Below, one piece after another: positions 11,085 through 21,741 of a DNA stretch of 64,000 nt; the stretch's first letter is position 1, and the number at the start of each line of letters is the position of its first letter. The stretch lies in assembly GCA_963978905.1 (NCBI GenBank), contig OZ022259.1, positions 32,360,343 to 32,424,342 on the forward strand. The letters run 5' to 3'. The notes below the pieces were generated by a model. That model did no database searches. It worked only from the letters and a program-made list of their open reading frames with translations, and was not told where the DNA came from. The position numbers and the translations under genes were made by a program. Source of the DNA: Trichostrongylus colubriformis (taxonomy: Eukaryota; Nematoda; Chromadorea; Rhabditida; Trichostrongylidae).

Positions 11085-14000
11085 TCAGTGAGCAGTGAAC
11101 ATAACACTATCAGTACACTCAAAAGAATCGTCTACGGACGGCGAAAGGCCCGCGGGTGAAGGGACGTGGCTTCCAAATGGGTGCCGGTCTTTCTCCGTCA
11201 GTCGGAGAGGAACAAATGGACTGCGTGCGCTTTTACAATTGCCTACGACATCATAGCAAACGCTACACAAACACATGAGCACAGAGCGGTCTATCGTAAA
11301 AACAAGGGAGACGGTAAAGAAGTCCAGTTAAGTTTTCGAGGTAATCAGGATAAGCCAGTGACCACTTCAGTAGTCATTGAATAATTAACTCGTTTTGAGC
11401 GATTCGAGGTCCATAAAATGCTTGAGTAAGCAATTTAAGCGGACGACGCTAGGGCAAATATCACTCCAAGACAAAACGAGTAGTAAGGAACCTGGAAGTG
11501 AGTTCTTGGATGCCAAGTATTCCCTGCTCCTTATAATTCAGCTCTAGACCCGCCAGATAAGATTCCTCTTTCTGCTCGATCAAGTGGTCTTATAGCTCAG
11601 TGAGACATGTTGAAAGTAGTCTAAATCATTCTCTCTTCTTATCTCCCTAACTTTTCGGTCACTTTGAACCAACACTCGGAACACAAGCAGCGGAAATGAG
11701 ATTAAGAATCGAATGAGAAAAGAAAGGTGTAAGAAGAATCCATAAAAAGGAACTAGCAAATCGAGCGAAAACGAGTAGCTGTAAAGATGCATACCAGCTT
11801 GCATTACTGGAAGTAAAAACTTCATTTTTAGGTGACTTCAGAAGTCCTGAATGCCAATAACAGCTAATAAATTCGCTCTCCTCCATCCGTCGTTAAAAAT
11901 GCTAACCCCCTAGGCTTCCACAATATCATCTGGCAACGAAACCTTAAATGGCTGTTTTCATGCTAATAATGTATTGGAGGGTAAGACATTACAGAAAGAG
12001 TTTTTGTGTGCGCCTTCTGCAAGGCGCACACAAAAACTCTTTCTGTATCGCCAGTATTTGCTGGACTTTTCCAAGGCATTTCGGACGCTCCTTATATTTG
12101 GGTATATGAACACGATAAGCTGGATTCGCATAAATTTGCGGATACATCAAAATTCTAAAGGTTCGCTGAACCTCTTGAAATATTGCCTGGAGTTTCTTCG
12201 TATGGGGATACCAAATTTGTGATTCATATTCTTTACGTAACTTTCTGCTTTCACTATTCGTCTCCCACCGCGGCAAACAACGAGGGGCGTGCACCCACTT
12301 AAAGGCCTCGCCCCTCGGCCACGGATAGCTGGAAGTCCGTGGATGATCTCTTCAAACCTATTAGGTCGTTGTAGAGGAAATGTAGGTCTTGAATTTTTGT
12401 ATTCAACGCAAATTTGTTGGCTTAATTTAAGCACTACTATATATCATTAAAAGCTTTTATGTTCTTCCTGAAATATTTGTCAAGAATCCAATGTTTCTTG
12501 TCAAAATTTTGAATTTTTTAATGCAGATGTCGAAGCGTGATTTTCGCGATATTACCTGCAATGAATTCAAGCCAGGGCGTAATACAGCTCAAATCGCTCG
12601 AAACATCAACGAAGACAGGGATGAAGGAAGTGTCAACAAATCCACGGCGAAACGCTGGTATCAAAATTTTCGCTATGGCTATATCAGCCTGGAGGATGAG
12701 CCCCATGACCTTTTGGTGGTTTGCTGCCGGTCTTACCCATCACAGCTATCTAAATCTGGGCGAAACGGTTACGGTAAAGAAGTAATGTCAACAAATCGAC
12801 GAAATGCACCAGAAGTTCCCGCGCATGTGCCCGAAACGTGCCATAGATTGGTCAATAAAAAGGGACCATTCTCCTCTACACCAAAGTTGAACGAATCAGG
12901 CTACGAGACAACCTCATCCGCCATATTCATCGGACCTCTTGCCTACCGACCTACCACTTCTCAAGTATCTGGACAACTCCCTCCAGGGGAAGTGCCTTAA
13001 AACCAAGACGATGTCAAAAATGCCTTCGCTGACTTTATCGCCTCCGAAACCCCGGATCTGTGTGCTAGCCGAATAGGTAAACTGGCAACAATGTGCAGAT
13101 TCTAATGGGTTCTGTTTCGATTGAGAAAGGTTATTCTGAGCTAAGTTACGTTCGTTTGTAGGGTTTAAAAAACTGCATTTTTTCTGCAACGACCCTTACT
13201 GAACGATCACACAGAGGAGCCCTCACTAAATCGGAAATGAGCACTAACGAAGTTTTAGCTGTTTTGAAAATGCTTAGTTCTCGCACCTCTTCAAAGCGCG
13301 AACAAATTACGAATACTTGCTAATACGCCATAAACACTATGAGGAGTGGGAAATTAAACTAGTGGCCAGCTGTCACCAAAGAAGCGACAAAGGATATCGG
13401 CGCAAACATCAAAACTGATATGCCCGATCCGGAGGTGAAGCAATGAAACTCACGCTTGACTTACGAGCGTGTATGTGCGTTGGGTAAACAAATTTGAAAT
13501 GAATACCCCTGACACAAGCCGGCCTTTAGCCTCACAAATCATGACTTCTTGGGAGAAAAAGTTGCTCAAAACATTAACGCCAATGGGGCATGCAAAAAGT
13601 AGCGCCGGCCCCTTTGGCCCTGAAATTTGTGAAATAGAAGCGTCAACTCACCCAAATTGTATACTGTCGACTGATGGTGGTAAATTGGCACGCATTACAC
13701 TCCATGCTACTGTACCCTCTTGAGGTCCAACAACGCCACGCCCTCTGTGATCGAGGTAGTGAAGGGGGTTGTCGTCGTCTGTAATTGCGTATGATTTCCA
13801 TTGCGAAATAAGGAAACGATAGAGGATAAATCCACGCGCGCGCAAAAGCATAGGCCATCTCCATCGCCACTGAGACGGAACTGTTGATCCCTTTCAGCCC
13901 TACACCTTTGACGCCACCCCCATCTACCTTTCCACCAATGACAGTCGAGATGGTGCCAGCCTCCTTGCAACCGTGGTATGTGCGTTCAGTCTCTGCCATA

Positions 14001-14468
14001 ACGATGTCCCACAACGATTGGTGAAGAAACAGTCCAAACGTTTCGTACTCACCAAAATTAAATAGTCCTATCCAATCAATCATATTTGTCTCGCGTGACA
14101 ATTTCCACGAAACGTAAATCACCTAAATGGGATATTTTGAAATTTACTTGAATAGAAGGTATTCTGACCCTGAATTTATCGCCACACTGGCGTGAATCTT
14201 CCACCGTACTCACCTGCGTTGATTCTTCTCCTATATAAATACAGTTAGTAGAAACTCCTAGACGGCTATCGCAGATCGGCGGAATTGCAGCACACGGCGT
14301 CGGGGCGGTATTTCGCCGTATCACGATCATGCACTCCTGTAAAGGGATAGTAGTCATAGAAAGTCATTTAGAGTAACGTCAATACAGGACTTTACGCGGT
14401 ACAGTGCTACGACATCCAGACTACAGTACCCGTTGCCACCCACTACACTACCCAGTTGACTCTGACTC
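11085..14468 (-). CDS. hecw-1-like: HECW-like E3 ubiquitin ligase, N-terminal domain exons
   Basis: HECW proteins are HECT ubiquitin ligases with an N-terminal C2-like domain, then C2, WW and HECT domains. Exons read on the minus strand: 14468-14396 (weaker), 14336-14214, 14122-14053, 13778-13652 and 11262 to about 11100. Borders are CTTTACAG|GAG, CGCAG|GTGAGT, CATTTAG|GTG, TTTTG|GTGAGT, ATTACAG|ACG, TTTGG|GTGAGT and TGTGTAG|CG. All phases match (0, 1, 2). The joined protein reads VSWKLSRETNMIDWIGLFNF, then DDDNPLHYLDHRGRGVVGPQ and EGTVAWSV, then YDVVGNCKSARSPFV. From memory of the family, these correspond to the conserved HECW_N features: SW...DWIG, the LDY/RGVxG turn with its following W, and the YYxG...RATTPSV strand. 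The tail turns Ser/Pro-rich. The last donor is not resolved. The 2.4-kb intron after 13652 holds a mariner remnant and a hairpin. Start, WW and HECT parts are not seen. Confidence 0.7.
11990..12047. repeat. perfect 27-bp hairpin
   Basis: The left arm 11990-12016 (TACAGAAAGAGTTTTTGTGT and on) and right arm 12021-12047 are exact reverse complements around a 4-nt loop CTGC. There are no mismatches, so it is either young or selected. It lies inside the large intron of the HECW-like gene. Confidence 0.95.
12048..12262 (-). other. coding-like minus-strand segment, unrecognised
   Basis: The minus strand reads KLRKEYESQIWYPHTKKL, then FRILMYPQIYANPAYRVHIP and KYKERPKCLGKVQQILA, and runs directly into the hairpin at 12047. 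Codon texture and Tyr/Pro/Lys pattern look protein-like. Because the flanking HECW-like exons splice to each other in phase, this segment is probably not one of their exons. It could be a small nested gene, an alternative exon or a processed gene fragment. No function is assigned. Confidence 0.3.
12527..13150 (+). pseudogene. internally deleted mariner transposase (cecropia-like)
   Basis: The reading starts at ATG 12527 with MSKRDFRDITCNEFKPGRN and the helix-turn-helix region down to SLEDEP at about 12705. Then, in another frame, it reads MTFWWFAAGLTHHSYLNLGE and IDEMHQKFPRMCPKR. After further frame changes come PLAYRPTTSQ and a tail resembling the last residues before the stop (NWQQCADSNGFCFD). 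The N-terminal and C-terminal thirds match the mariner branch that includes human SETMAR, by motif memory. About 140 codons, including the first catalytic Asp region, are missing at 12705. It lies in the intron of the minus-strand HECW-like gene in opposite orientation. Confidence 0.75.
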
Positions 14469-14479
14469 CTGCCACAGAT

Positions 14480-15560
14480 TTTTAGGCAGTGTCTGCGTCT
14501 TATACGGTAGATCGATCTGCTCATAGCACAACGAGGATGCACTAGGGAGTAGAACACGATCAAGCATGGGATGAAGAAGTTTCGTAAGGATCGTATTTTG
14601 GTATGGAAAAGGAAGGCTCATATTCTCAGAAAATCCTCCGACTAATATTCATTGGCCGCCCCGTTTTATGTTGATTTGTTAATTTTTGGAGATGACAAGT
14701 GGTCTACAAGAAAGGTCGTCGATCGACTGATAGCAAACTTTGTACTGAGGCTTAAGCATGATGTTTGAAACTCTTAGGAGAGGTCGTCTTTTGGGTTGAA
14801 AAAAGGGACTCGTATCACTCGAAGATCTCACACAACGCAACGCTAACCCTGGGGTAGCAGTGTGAAAGGAGACTAGCTGAGGGGGAGACGTGGAGGTGCC
14901 TCGTGTCTGTTAAAGCAGCGGTAAAGCACAGCGTGTATCATAAAAATTATACAATTTATTTGATGCCTAAAGTTACTGCAGGTAGCTTGACACGGTGACC
15001 CTGTACCATGTATAATCTCGCACGTTAGCGAACAATTAACGAAGGATATGGTAAGAATGAAGTTGTGTTCGAAGAGGTGGTGGAGAGAATTTTGATCAAA
15101 AAGCTTCTGATCATTTGCAAACAATTGGAATATTCCACAGGACAAATTGAATTCCACAAATCAAATCAAAATTACAATCAAATCAATCATGATCAGATTC
15201 TCAATAACGTTAATCAGTGCTAAGACAAACGAGCTATGGTGAATGTATCATTAAAGGCAGCAGTAGGGGTGATTCAGTTGTATCGTTCATTACAATCTCC
15301 GATACTGACCGGTGAACGGTTTCATCACGAGCTTCAGTTTCGATCTTTGACGTTTTTTTCTATTAGCGACCGACGTGACTGTATGTATCTTTTTATTGAA
15401 GACTGAATACTTTCGTCATAAATTACTCTACTTCCAGCACAGAAATCTAAACTGGCAGTAACAACACCTCAAATGCATCGACATCAGAAAAACATCCGAA
15501 GGGATTTGCACATCACACTTCTTTTGACTACCACCATTCATCGCATTTGGTAATCCCGCT
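14480..15560. other. no gene seen
   Basis: Noncoding, with a few short open frames lacking splice borders or motifs. It could hold 5' introns of the HECW-like gene. Confidence 0.4.
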
Positions 15561-15565
15561 TCGAT

Positions 15566-15732
15566 GTCCACGGGGAGCAAACCCATCGCCTCCCACTTGT
15601 GGAGGTGAGCCACGTCTGCTGATGTTGCTCAAGGGTTAACCCCAATGAAGAAGTGCTGCCCCGCCGATGAGTTGTCGCACGCGAATTTTGACTCTTCATA
15701 ACTCGCTTTCCATTTGCAATTTTGTTTTTCAT
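15566..15732 (-). CDS. weak exon candidate, Ser/Thr-rich
   Basis: The minus strand reads MKSQNSRATTHRRGSTSSLG, then LTLEQHQQTWLTSTSG. It is polar and low in hydrophobics, as expected for the disordered N-terminal part of a signalling protein. It is 1.1 kb upstream of the HECW-like exons on the same strand. No clean donor could be fixed. Confidence 0.22.
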
Positions 15733-15929
15733 ATTTGTGATATTTTCAAATTTTTGATCAGGATTCGAGAGGCTATATATCTACCTAAATCTCCTTTCAA
15801 CTTTCATGGAAAGTTGAAACCGTTTGTGGTTAGACTCCCTGTTTTATCTGGATGACACACCTCATGAGTTTCTCATTATCCACATTACTCCTACCGCTGT
15901 CTTTAAAAAGCTGAGTCAAGATGAAAGTG

Positions 15930-16002
15930 ATCTCGGTAGTGTAACGGACTAACACACATGCCCGGAAAGCATGGAGTGCAGGTTCGAGTCTCGTTCGAGA
16001 CC
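15930..16002 (+). tRNA. tRNA-like pseudogene or tRNA-derived repeat
   Basis: This is exactly 73 nt. The acceptor stem pairs 6 of 7, and there is a TAGTG...CAC D-arm. The anticodon stem CATGC/GCATG is perfect around the loop CCGGAAA. GGTTCGAGTC gives a good B box. The loop would give anticodon GGA, but position 33 is C instead of T and the T stem is weak. A normal tRNA-Ser would have a long variable arm, absent here. It is best read as a decayed tRNA or a tRNA-derived SINE head. Confidence 0.45.
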
Positions 16003-16309
16003 GAAGCTTTGCCTCTAACTCCCAACACACAACACTTTCGTAACAGCCTTCGCTTCGCGCACTGCGGCGAAAATCAGCAGCTAGCAAAATCAAACTTCAA
16101 AAACCAACAATAGGATTTTGTGAGAATTAAGCGGTGATACAATTACTATTTAACTTTCGTGAAATCAAGTGGTAGTATGTAGGCCTCATGAAAATCATTG
16201 CCCAGTGAAGTTCTAAGCTGTAACCGGATTAACATGAATGCAAAGGCCTCAATCATATGAGGACAAACAAACAAGCATCAATATGGGCGCTTGACTTAGT
16301 CAAACAGCA

Positions 16310-16440
16310 ATATTTTTTGAAAGAAAAACGAACAACAACTAACTCTTCAATCACGAATACGGTCAGTGGTTTCCTGCACCTAAATTCAGTTACCATAATC
16401 CAATTTCAAAATGTAATAGGCTTCAAATGATGCGATCCAA
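16310..16440 (+). repeat. dispersed repeat family 5, copy 1
   Basis: The segment has AAAACGAACARCRRCTAACTC, then an AATAGGCTTCAAAT block about 90 bp later. The same blocks in the same order are at 25575-25700. It is short and noncoding. Confidence 0.45.
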
Positions 16441-16457
16441 CAAAAAGCAGTACCCAC

Positions 16458-16684
16458 CCAAAGCGCAGATGATTTGGTACCACACTGCACCACGCTCGAA
16501 TGATATTGTGCGAGAATTCATGAAACACTGACTTGCCCAGTTCAAATTGCAGTAGGGGCCCACGACTATGAAAGAAGCAGGATGTGTGGCTCATCCCGAG
16601 TGAGGTTTGATCAATGCCGAATGCTTGACACTTCCCTCTCTTTCGGAGCGGAATGCTTGGCTTCGAAGCGCATCCTGAAGCCAT
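16458..16684 (-). CDS. weak first-exon candidate
   Basis: An ATG at 16684 (minus) opens MASGCASKPSIPLRKRGK, then QAFGIDQTSLGMSHTSC, staying open to a TTTGG|GTGGGTAC donor near 16458. It could be the 5' end of the HECW-like gene or an unrelated frame. No family is recognised, and part of it borders a dispersed repeat. Low confidence. Confidence 0.25.
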
Positions 16685-17644
16685 CTTCAAGCTGCGAACG
16701 ATGGGTCTTCTGTACCTTTATCGCTTCAACGCGGGTTGGTTAGAAATACATTAGCAATGGCTTCATCAAATGAAAGAAAGAAAACGCCGTAGATTCGCTG
16801 ATGTGAACGAGCATATGTGGAGCGAGTTAAGTGCCACTTTCCTCCGGCCCCTTGAAGTTATTCAGTTTCAGTCATGCAGTAAATCAGTATACAGCTACTA
16901 CGTCAGCGAATGGAATTGCATTGGTCTTGTATTTTACGGTAATAGCTAGAGCAAAAAGAATATAGCTTTCGACGTTGATCAAGCCCTTCTTGGACACATC
17001 ACGCATTCGTCATTCAGGGCAGAAGCGGCATTTTCAAAGATCTGGCCTGTGCAATGGGCTAGATAGTCTAGCAGCTAGGCCGTTTTGCAGTGCTTTTTTT
17101 TCAAATGATTTTAGTTCCAGCTACGGATGTTTTTTGGTCATTGTGGGCAGGCATTGGCTCCCCTTCGCCTTCCAGGTAACGACAGTATCACGGCGATTGA
17201 ATAAAGGAATCGTCCACGAAAAACTATGTCTTCATGCTACCCATATATTTATGTTGTATTTGCTTACCACGGGTCACATGCAGAGTTTCACGCGAAAAAA
17301 CAATTACTCAGCTGACATAAAGCACCTGAAAGTAACGTCCGGCAGGGTGGGGCAGAGGGATGGGCACGCTAGAAGGCTCTAGGCGCCAACAAGTGATGGT
17401 CACGTGGTCAAAGACGCAGAATGAGAGGCAAACCAACACTGGGGGCAAAAATTTGACTGCGTTCTTCCCGCCGACAGCGGTTCAAAAATGATCCGTCGAA
17501 ATTTCTAGCAAGTTACTCTCCTCTTCTTCCAGTTTTTCGATTTCTTTTTTGTACCAACGGATATTTCTCAGTTATTTCCGTTTTCTGTTCTTGTACTGTA
17601 TGCAGTAGAATGATTTGAAGGATGATTAGAATCATGGAGTTTCC

Positions 17645-18169
17645 ATGGACGATTCCTTTAAGAGAATCGAATACGCGAAGAGAAGCTTCAACGTGAGTAA
17701 ATTTTCGGAATTCATCTTTTGCAAATTTGATAATTTGATTTGATGTGAATAATTTTGAAGGTGCTTCAACAAGGTGCCTTGAAAATGACCTACTATTTTG
17801 TATCACCACAAAGAAGGGAAATGGGGAAAATTCGTAGAGCAACCTCACAAAAACCCAAACAACTTAGTGCAAGTTCAAGCACTCTCAAGATCGGCACTGC
17901 CGCAGTTTTGAATGCTAGACATTTTGCAGACATGAGAAATGCCCTTGAGAGTGATAAGCAAAAAATGAGTTACACTCTGCGATGTACGTATGTGAAATAT
18001 AGATATATGCATGTGCGGGTGTGCCAAAGTCTTTGGGTTTACAAGCATGGGCATTGGCTACGACATTCCAAGGCAACGCACGCCATTTCCATTCAGGATC
18101 GTGCTGCCATTTTCAGTGCAATCTGTGCAACACAAGGAATTGTGGGAGCCAGTGATCTTCAAGTCATAG
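17645..18169 (+). CDS. small three-exon gene, unknown function
   Basis: Exon 1 (17645-17692) starts at the first ATG after an in-frame TAG (17627) and reads MDDSFKRIEYAKRSFN. Intron 1 (68 nt) runs from AAC|GTGAGTAAAT to TTTTGAAG. Exon 2 (17761-17983) reads YYFVSPQRREMGKIRRATSQ, then AAVLNARHFADMRNAL. It ends at GAT|GTACGTATG with phase 1. Exon 3 (18117-18169) follows CATTTTCAG and reads QSVQHKELWEPVIFKS before TAG. Exons total 324 nt, giving 107 residues with a basic middle and no signal or membrane segment. Phases join cleanly. A pyrimidine-rich stretch ending TATGCAG at 17605 could accept a spliced leader. I do not recognise the protein. The weak point is the non-consensus intron 1 acceptor. 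Confidence 0.45.
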
Positions 18170-19100
18170 TGCGCATCCTTCCAGGCCATGCTATATCAAC
18201 ACATTGACCTTAAAAAGATACAGGGCTCGTCTAGACTGCGCTTGTTTCAGCAAGACTTGAAAACTGGACCGACACATAGAATCAAAGGGATCCGCTCCAC
18301 TTGTCGCTGCCCCACTTCGCCTCAATAGTAATTGTTCTAATTAAAGAAGTGCAGGCATGCAGAAAATAAGAGGTAAATAAATGGCAAGATAGGAGTATAG
18401 AAGTATAGCAATGCAGGAGCAGTACCAGAAAAAATAATTGCGTTGATTTCGCAGTGTAGAAATTGACGAGGGAAACACTGAGCAACACTGGCTGAAATCT
18501 CTGGGTAATCGAATTTTGAATCACCCAAAAACAGCAAGTACGAGTAACTGACACAATCTCATAGAGGTACAAAGGAAAAACTGGCTCACAACTACAACTT
18601 GGCCAAACGAGCCTCTAGAAAAGGATGCCAGATGGCTACGATGCCCCGTTAATTATGGAACCCTCTAAACAATATTCAGCGTAGGAGCACATTGATGGCA
18701 GGAACAGGTCACTCACATTGATTATTCTGAAAGACCAAAAGTGGCCTGTTTATAACGGAGGTAATTTCGAGCTTTTCGAAGCTAAATGTACTCAAACTCC
18801 CTGAGAAGAAGGTGTCTACAAGGTAGCTACAAGGTACAGTCCGCCGATTTTGAAGTAACTTTCAAGCAGGCAAGTCTCCCTTCATGTTAGATTACACATG
18901 GTATGAATGAAACATCTCAATCATGCGCAAGTGCCCGGAAACCGCAAATTTCTCTCAGAATTTTACGTCCTCAACATCGTGCAACCATAGCCTGATTTGC
19001 GGTCCAATAACTTCTTCCGTGAAAGGTTCAAAGCTTGTGTATTCATCTTTTCTGTTTGTTTGGACGGTTCTACGGCAGCGCTTGCAGAACGAGAGCGACA
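18170..19100. other. no gene seen
   Basis: Noncoding sequence downstream of the small gene. There are short AT-rich open frames only. Confidence 0.5.
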
Positions 19101-19105
19101 GAACT

Positions 19106-19620
19106 TCAACGCAAAGTAGTTTTGGCCAATCGTGAGAGAGTTGGGTAGGCGCTAAAAAATAGCAACGTGGCTAAACCAAACCTTTGGAACGATATCTTGG
19201 ATGATTGTTCCTGTACACGCTGCCGGTCAAATGCCAAAATTCCACACAAAATTGTGACTTCATTATTCGTTATGGGGGTGGTGTTATCATAGCATAGTTT
19301 TGTAGCCACCCTGTTAGTGATATTATAGAATTGAGGTCTTGGCAGATCGTAGCTGTTCGCGCGTAAAATCCTAGTGACGAGCCAACCCGCCAATCCAAAA
19401 ATGAACCGGAAACAAGGATTAATAATAGGTAAACTGAGACCTTGTAAAAGGTTAGCCCTTCAACATCAAGATAAGTAAGAGCAAATTCCAATGGCTGCTG
19501 GTCGGTTGTACAGAAGAATCGCGTTGTATAGAAGGTTATAGACTTTGAAAAAGAGAAGGCGATTTTGGCTGAAACGGAAGCCACTAGAGGTTTCCTACAG
19601 TCCCGTGAAGGAATCAGCAC
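19106..19620 (-). pseudogene. membrane-protein-like frame broken by one frameshift
   Basis: After a CCGTTTCAG acceptor near 19574, the minus strand reads TTDQQPLEFALTYLDVEGL, then the hydrophobic YKVSVYLLLILVSG. A shift near 19393 moves to a second frame continuing FIFGLAGWLVTRIL, NSYDLPRPQFYNITNRVA and on to 19106. Joined across the shift, these form one clear transmembrane helix followed by a polar domain, which suggests a single-pass protein. The shift could be decay or a sequence error. I do not recognise the family. No other exons were identified. Confidence 0.35.
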
Positions 19621-20323
19621 AACGAAGGCGACAACACAACAAAGCCGTTATCCAAGCAATATCGTACCTGGGGGCTCTTATATACAACGGGTGCCAATAA
19701 AGAGTAATCTCTCCTCATGGCCCACACCCTCCAATTATTAAATATTATACATCACACAGGGTAATGGAAGCGATGAATGTAATTGGTTGAAGTACGGTTT
19801 AAAATGTTCCTCTACAGGCTGAAGCAAGCTAGGTCTCACCACACTCACCGTGACTAGAAGATGAAGGTGTCAGCCTCGCTGTCGTGATAAAAACACACAC
19901 ACAGCAGAACCGCTTCAGTTGTGAGCCTTTCGTGGACGTCTTCCTAGAAACTGTTCTTTTGGTGCTCAATTGGTCTTGCTACCCAGACAAAGCCGCTGGT
20001 CCGCATTGTCATTGCTCGTACCCCGAATGTGCCTCTAGAGGGTTTCAGTGGTAGTGACACGTTCTGGTGCTCGGAAACGGGACGTTGGGAACGTAGCGTA
20101 CAAGGGTGATGAAATCGTAGATTTCACCGATTGTAAAGACGCATCGTGTTGAATGGGCAAAATCTCCCATCTTGCCGATGCAAGAAACGTTAACAGAGTT
20201 CGATGATCTCATGAAGTATGTCCTTGAACTTGACAGTGAAGACATCCGATGGGAAGTGATAAAATTTAATGAGTTTAATACTGAAAATGGAGGGGAATAC
20301 TGACTTTTGCGGCATTTCCTGTA

Positions 20324-20902
20324 CAGGATGCTCAAAAAATACTGTTACACGGGAAAAAACCGCATCCCTCTGGAAAGAGTGTAACAAAAAACGAAAACTG
20401 TATGATAAATATTCATAGGATTCTGAGCAATATATGATCATCACCTTTCCATCATTAAGAGCTCTTCGATTTCGGATGACGGTGCTTGGGATAAAGTCGA
20501 TGACAGGACGTGTACAAGGAGCACCTGGGACGGCTTCCTCGAATGGGAACCGATCTCAACCCGCTGGATTGTTGTTGTTGTTTGGAGACATTGTTTGGAG
20601 ATGTATGCAAGAAAAGGCCGCACAATATCTCATCGAAGCTTCGAGTCATTCAAGACTGCCCTTCGACTGGAGTGGGCAAAACTCGACGTACTACCCACGT
20701 CCTGTCACCGATTCACCCGGTACCCAGAACACCTACACACAGTCATTCGAGATCAAGGAGGCCAAATCGAAAAGCGATGATGACTTACATATTGTTCAGA
20801 TCGTTATCAATATCTGTCATCCAATTTTCGTTTCTTTTGCTGCACTCTTATAGAAGATATTCGGTTTGTACCGCGTAACAATATTTATAGTACTACACCC
20901 TG
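20324..20902 (+). mobile_element. short Tc1/mariner-type remnant with ends
   Basis: It starts CAGGATGCTCAAAAAATACT after TA and ends AATATTTATAGTACTACACCCTG before TA. The ends are imperfect inverted repeats. About 20430-20790 encodes the same transposase tail (ISHRSFESFKTALRLEWAKL) as the 7.8-kb copy, in broken frames. At 579 bp it has lost most of the transposase. It shows what the 6546-8158 element would look like without its insertion. Confidence 0.65.
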
Positions 20903-21741
20903 TATATTGCACATGAAAATAACGGGTTTACACCACACGTGAATCTGTAAGTTGCAAACCCTCTTCGACTTCTTCGAGTTCTATTTAGATGACTGTGGCA
21001 AGTGCATAAACTAGCTGGTACTAACCATTAAAGGCACAGTTCACGATAATTTTTGTGCCTCAAAGGTTCTGGGAGTGCTGAGGAACAAATCGACAGAAGA
21101 AGGACGAAATAGACCTTCCACAAACCTTGAAGCCGGGCATACTCGACCTCTGGCTTCGACGATTTTGCAGGCTAAAATCAAGCCTTTGGACAAGTTCTCA
21201 CGTGATGATATCATCCGATAAGTTTATTATGACGAAGAGAGTTTATCCTTTCTTATCGCAGTCGATAGCTTGCGTATTATATACGTGAAAGAAACCACAG
21301 CCTCGCTGGTCAAATTGAAGATGGGTGTAGGCCATCTTGAAACTGTGGCCGCCATCTCACTTACAGGATCTTTGGGCTTTTAGCACTCACGCTTGCGCCA
21401 CGGTGATGGCATACGCTCTGCCGTTGTGCAAGGCCTATCTACTCACGGATGACACCACTATACTTACAATATCGTGAACAGCGCCTTTAACTCAGCATTC
21501 TTCCACAAAGAGATTTCATGCCATTCGATACATAACGTGAGATGCCGTGTTGCACGCAAAGCCGTTCTCGGATGGCTACGTGCTGGTGTTGCACCACATA
21601 GAAGCCACATTTTGTTTTTTTTTGAAAATGTATCAATGTCAAAAGCTACCATTATGTTTCAAATATGAAAAATAACAAACAAATTTTTCTCCGACCGTTC
21701 TCGTCCAAAAAGTGGATAGGATTCCTGCACTATGCTTTTAA

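Noticed and set aside
12491..13000. 169-codon frame as a single intact gene
   Set aside because: Only its first 70 codons match mariner in that frame. The rest is out of frame across a deletion.
13643..14122. 159-codon minus-strand open frame as one exon
   Set aside because: It contains strong donors and acceptors. Splicing gives the HECW-like domain, while read-through of the 13779-14052 intron does not.
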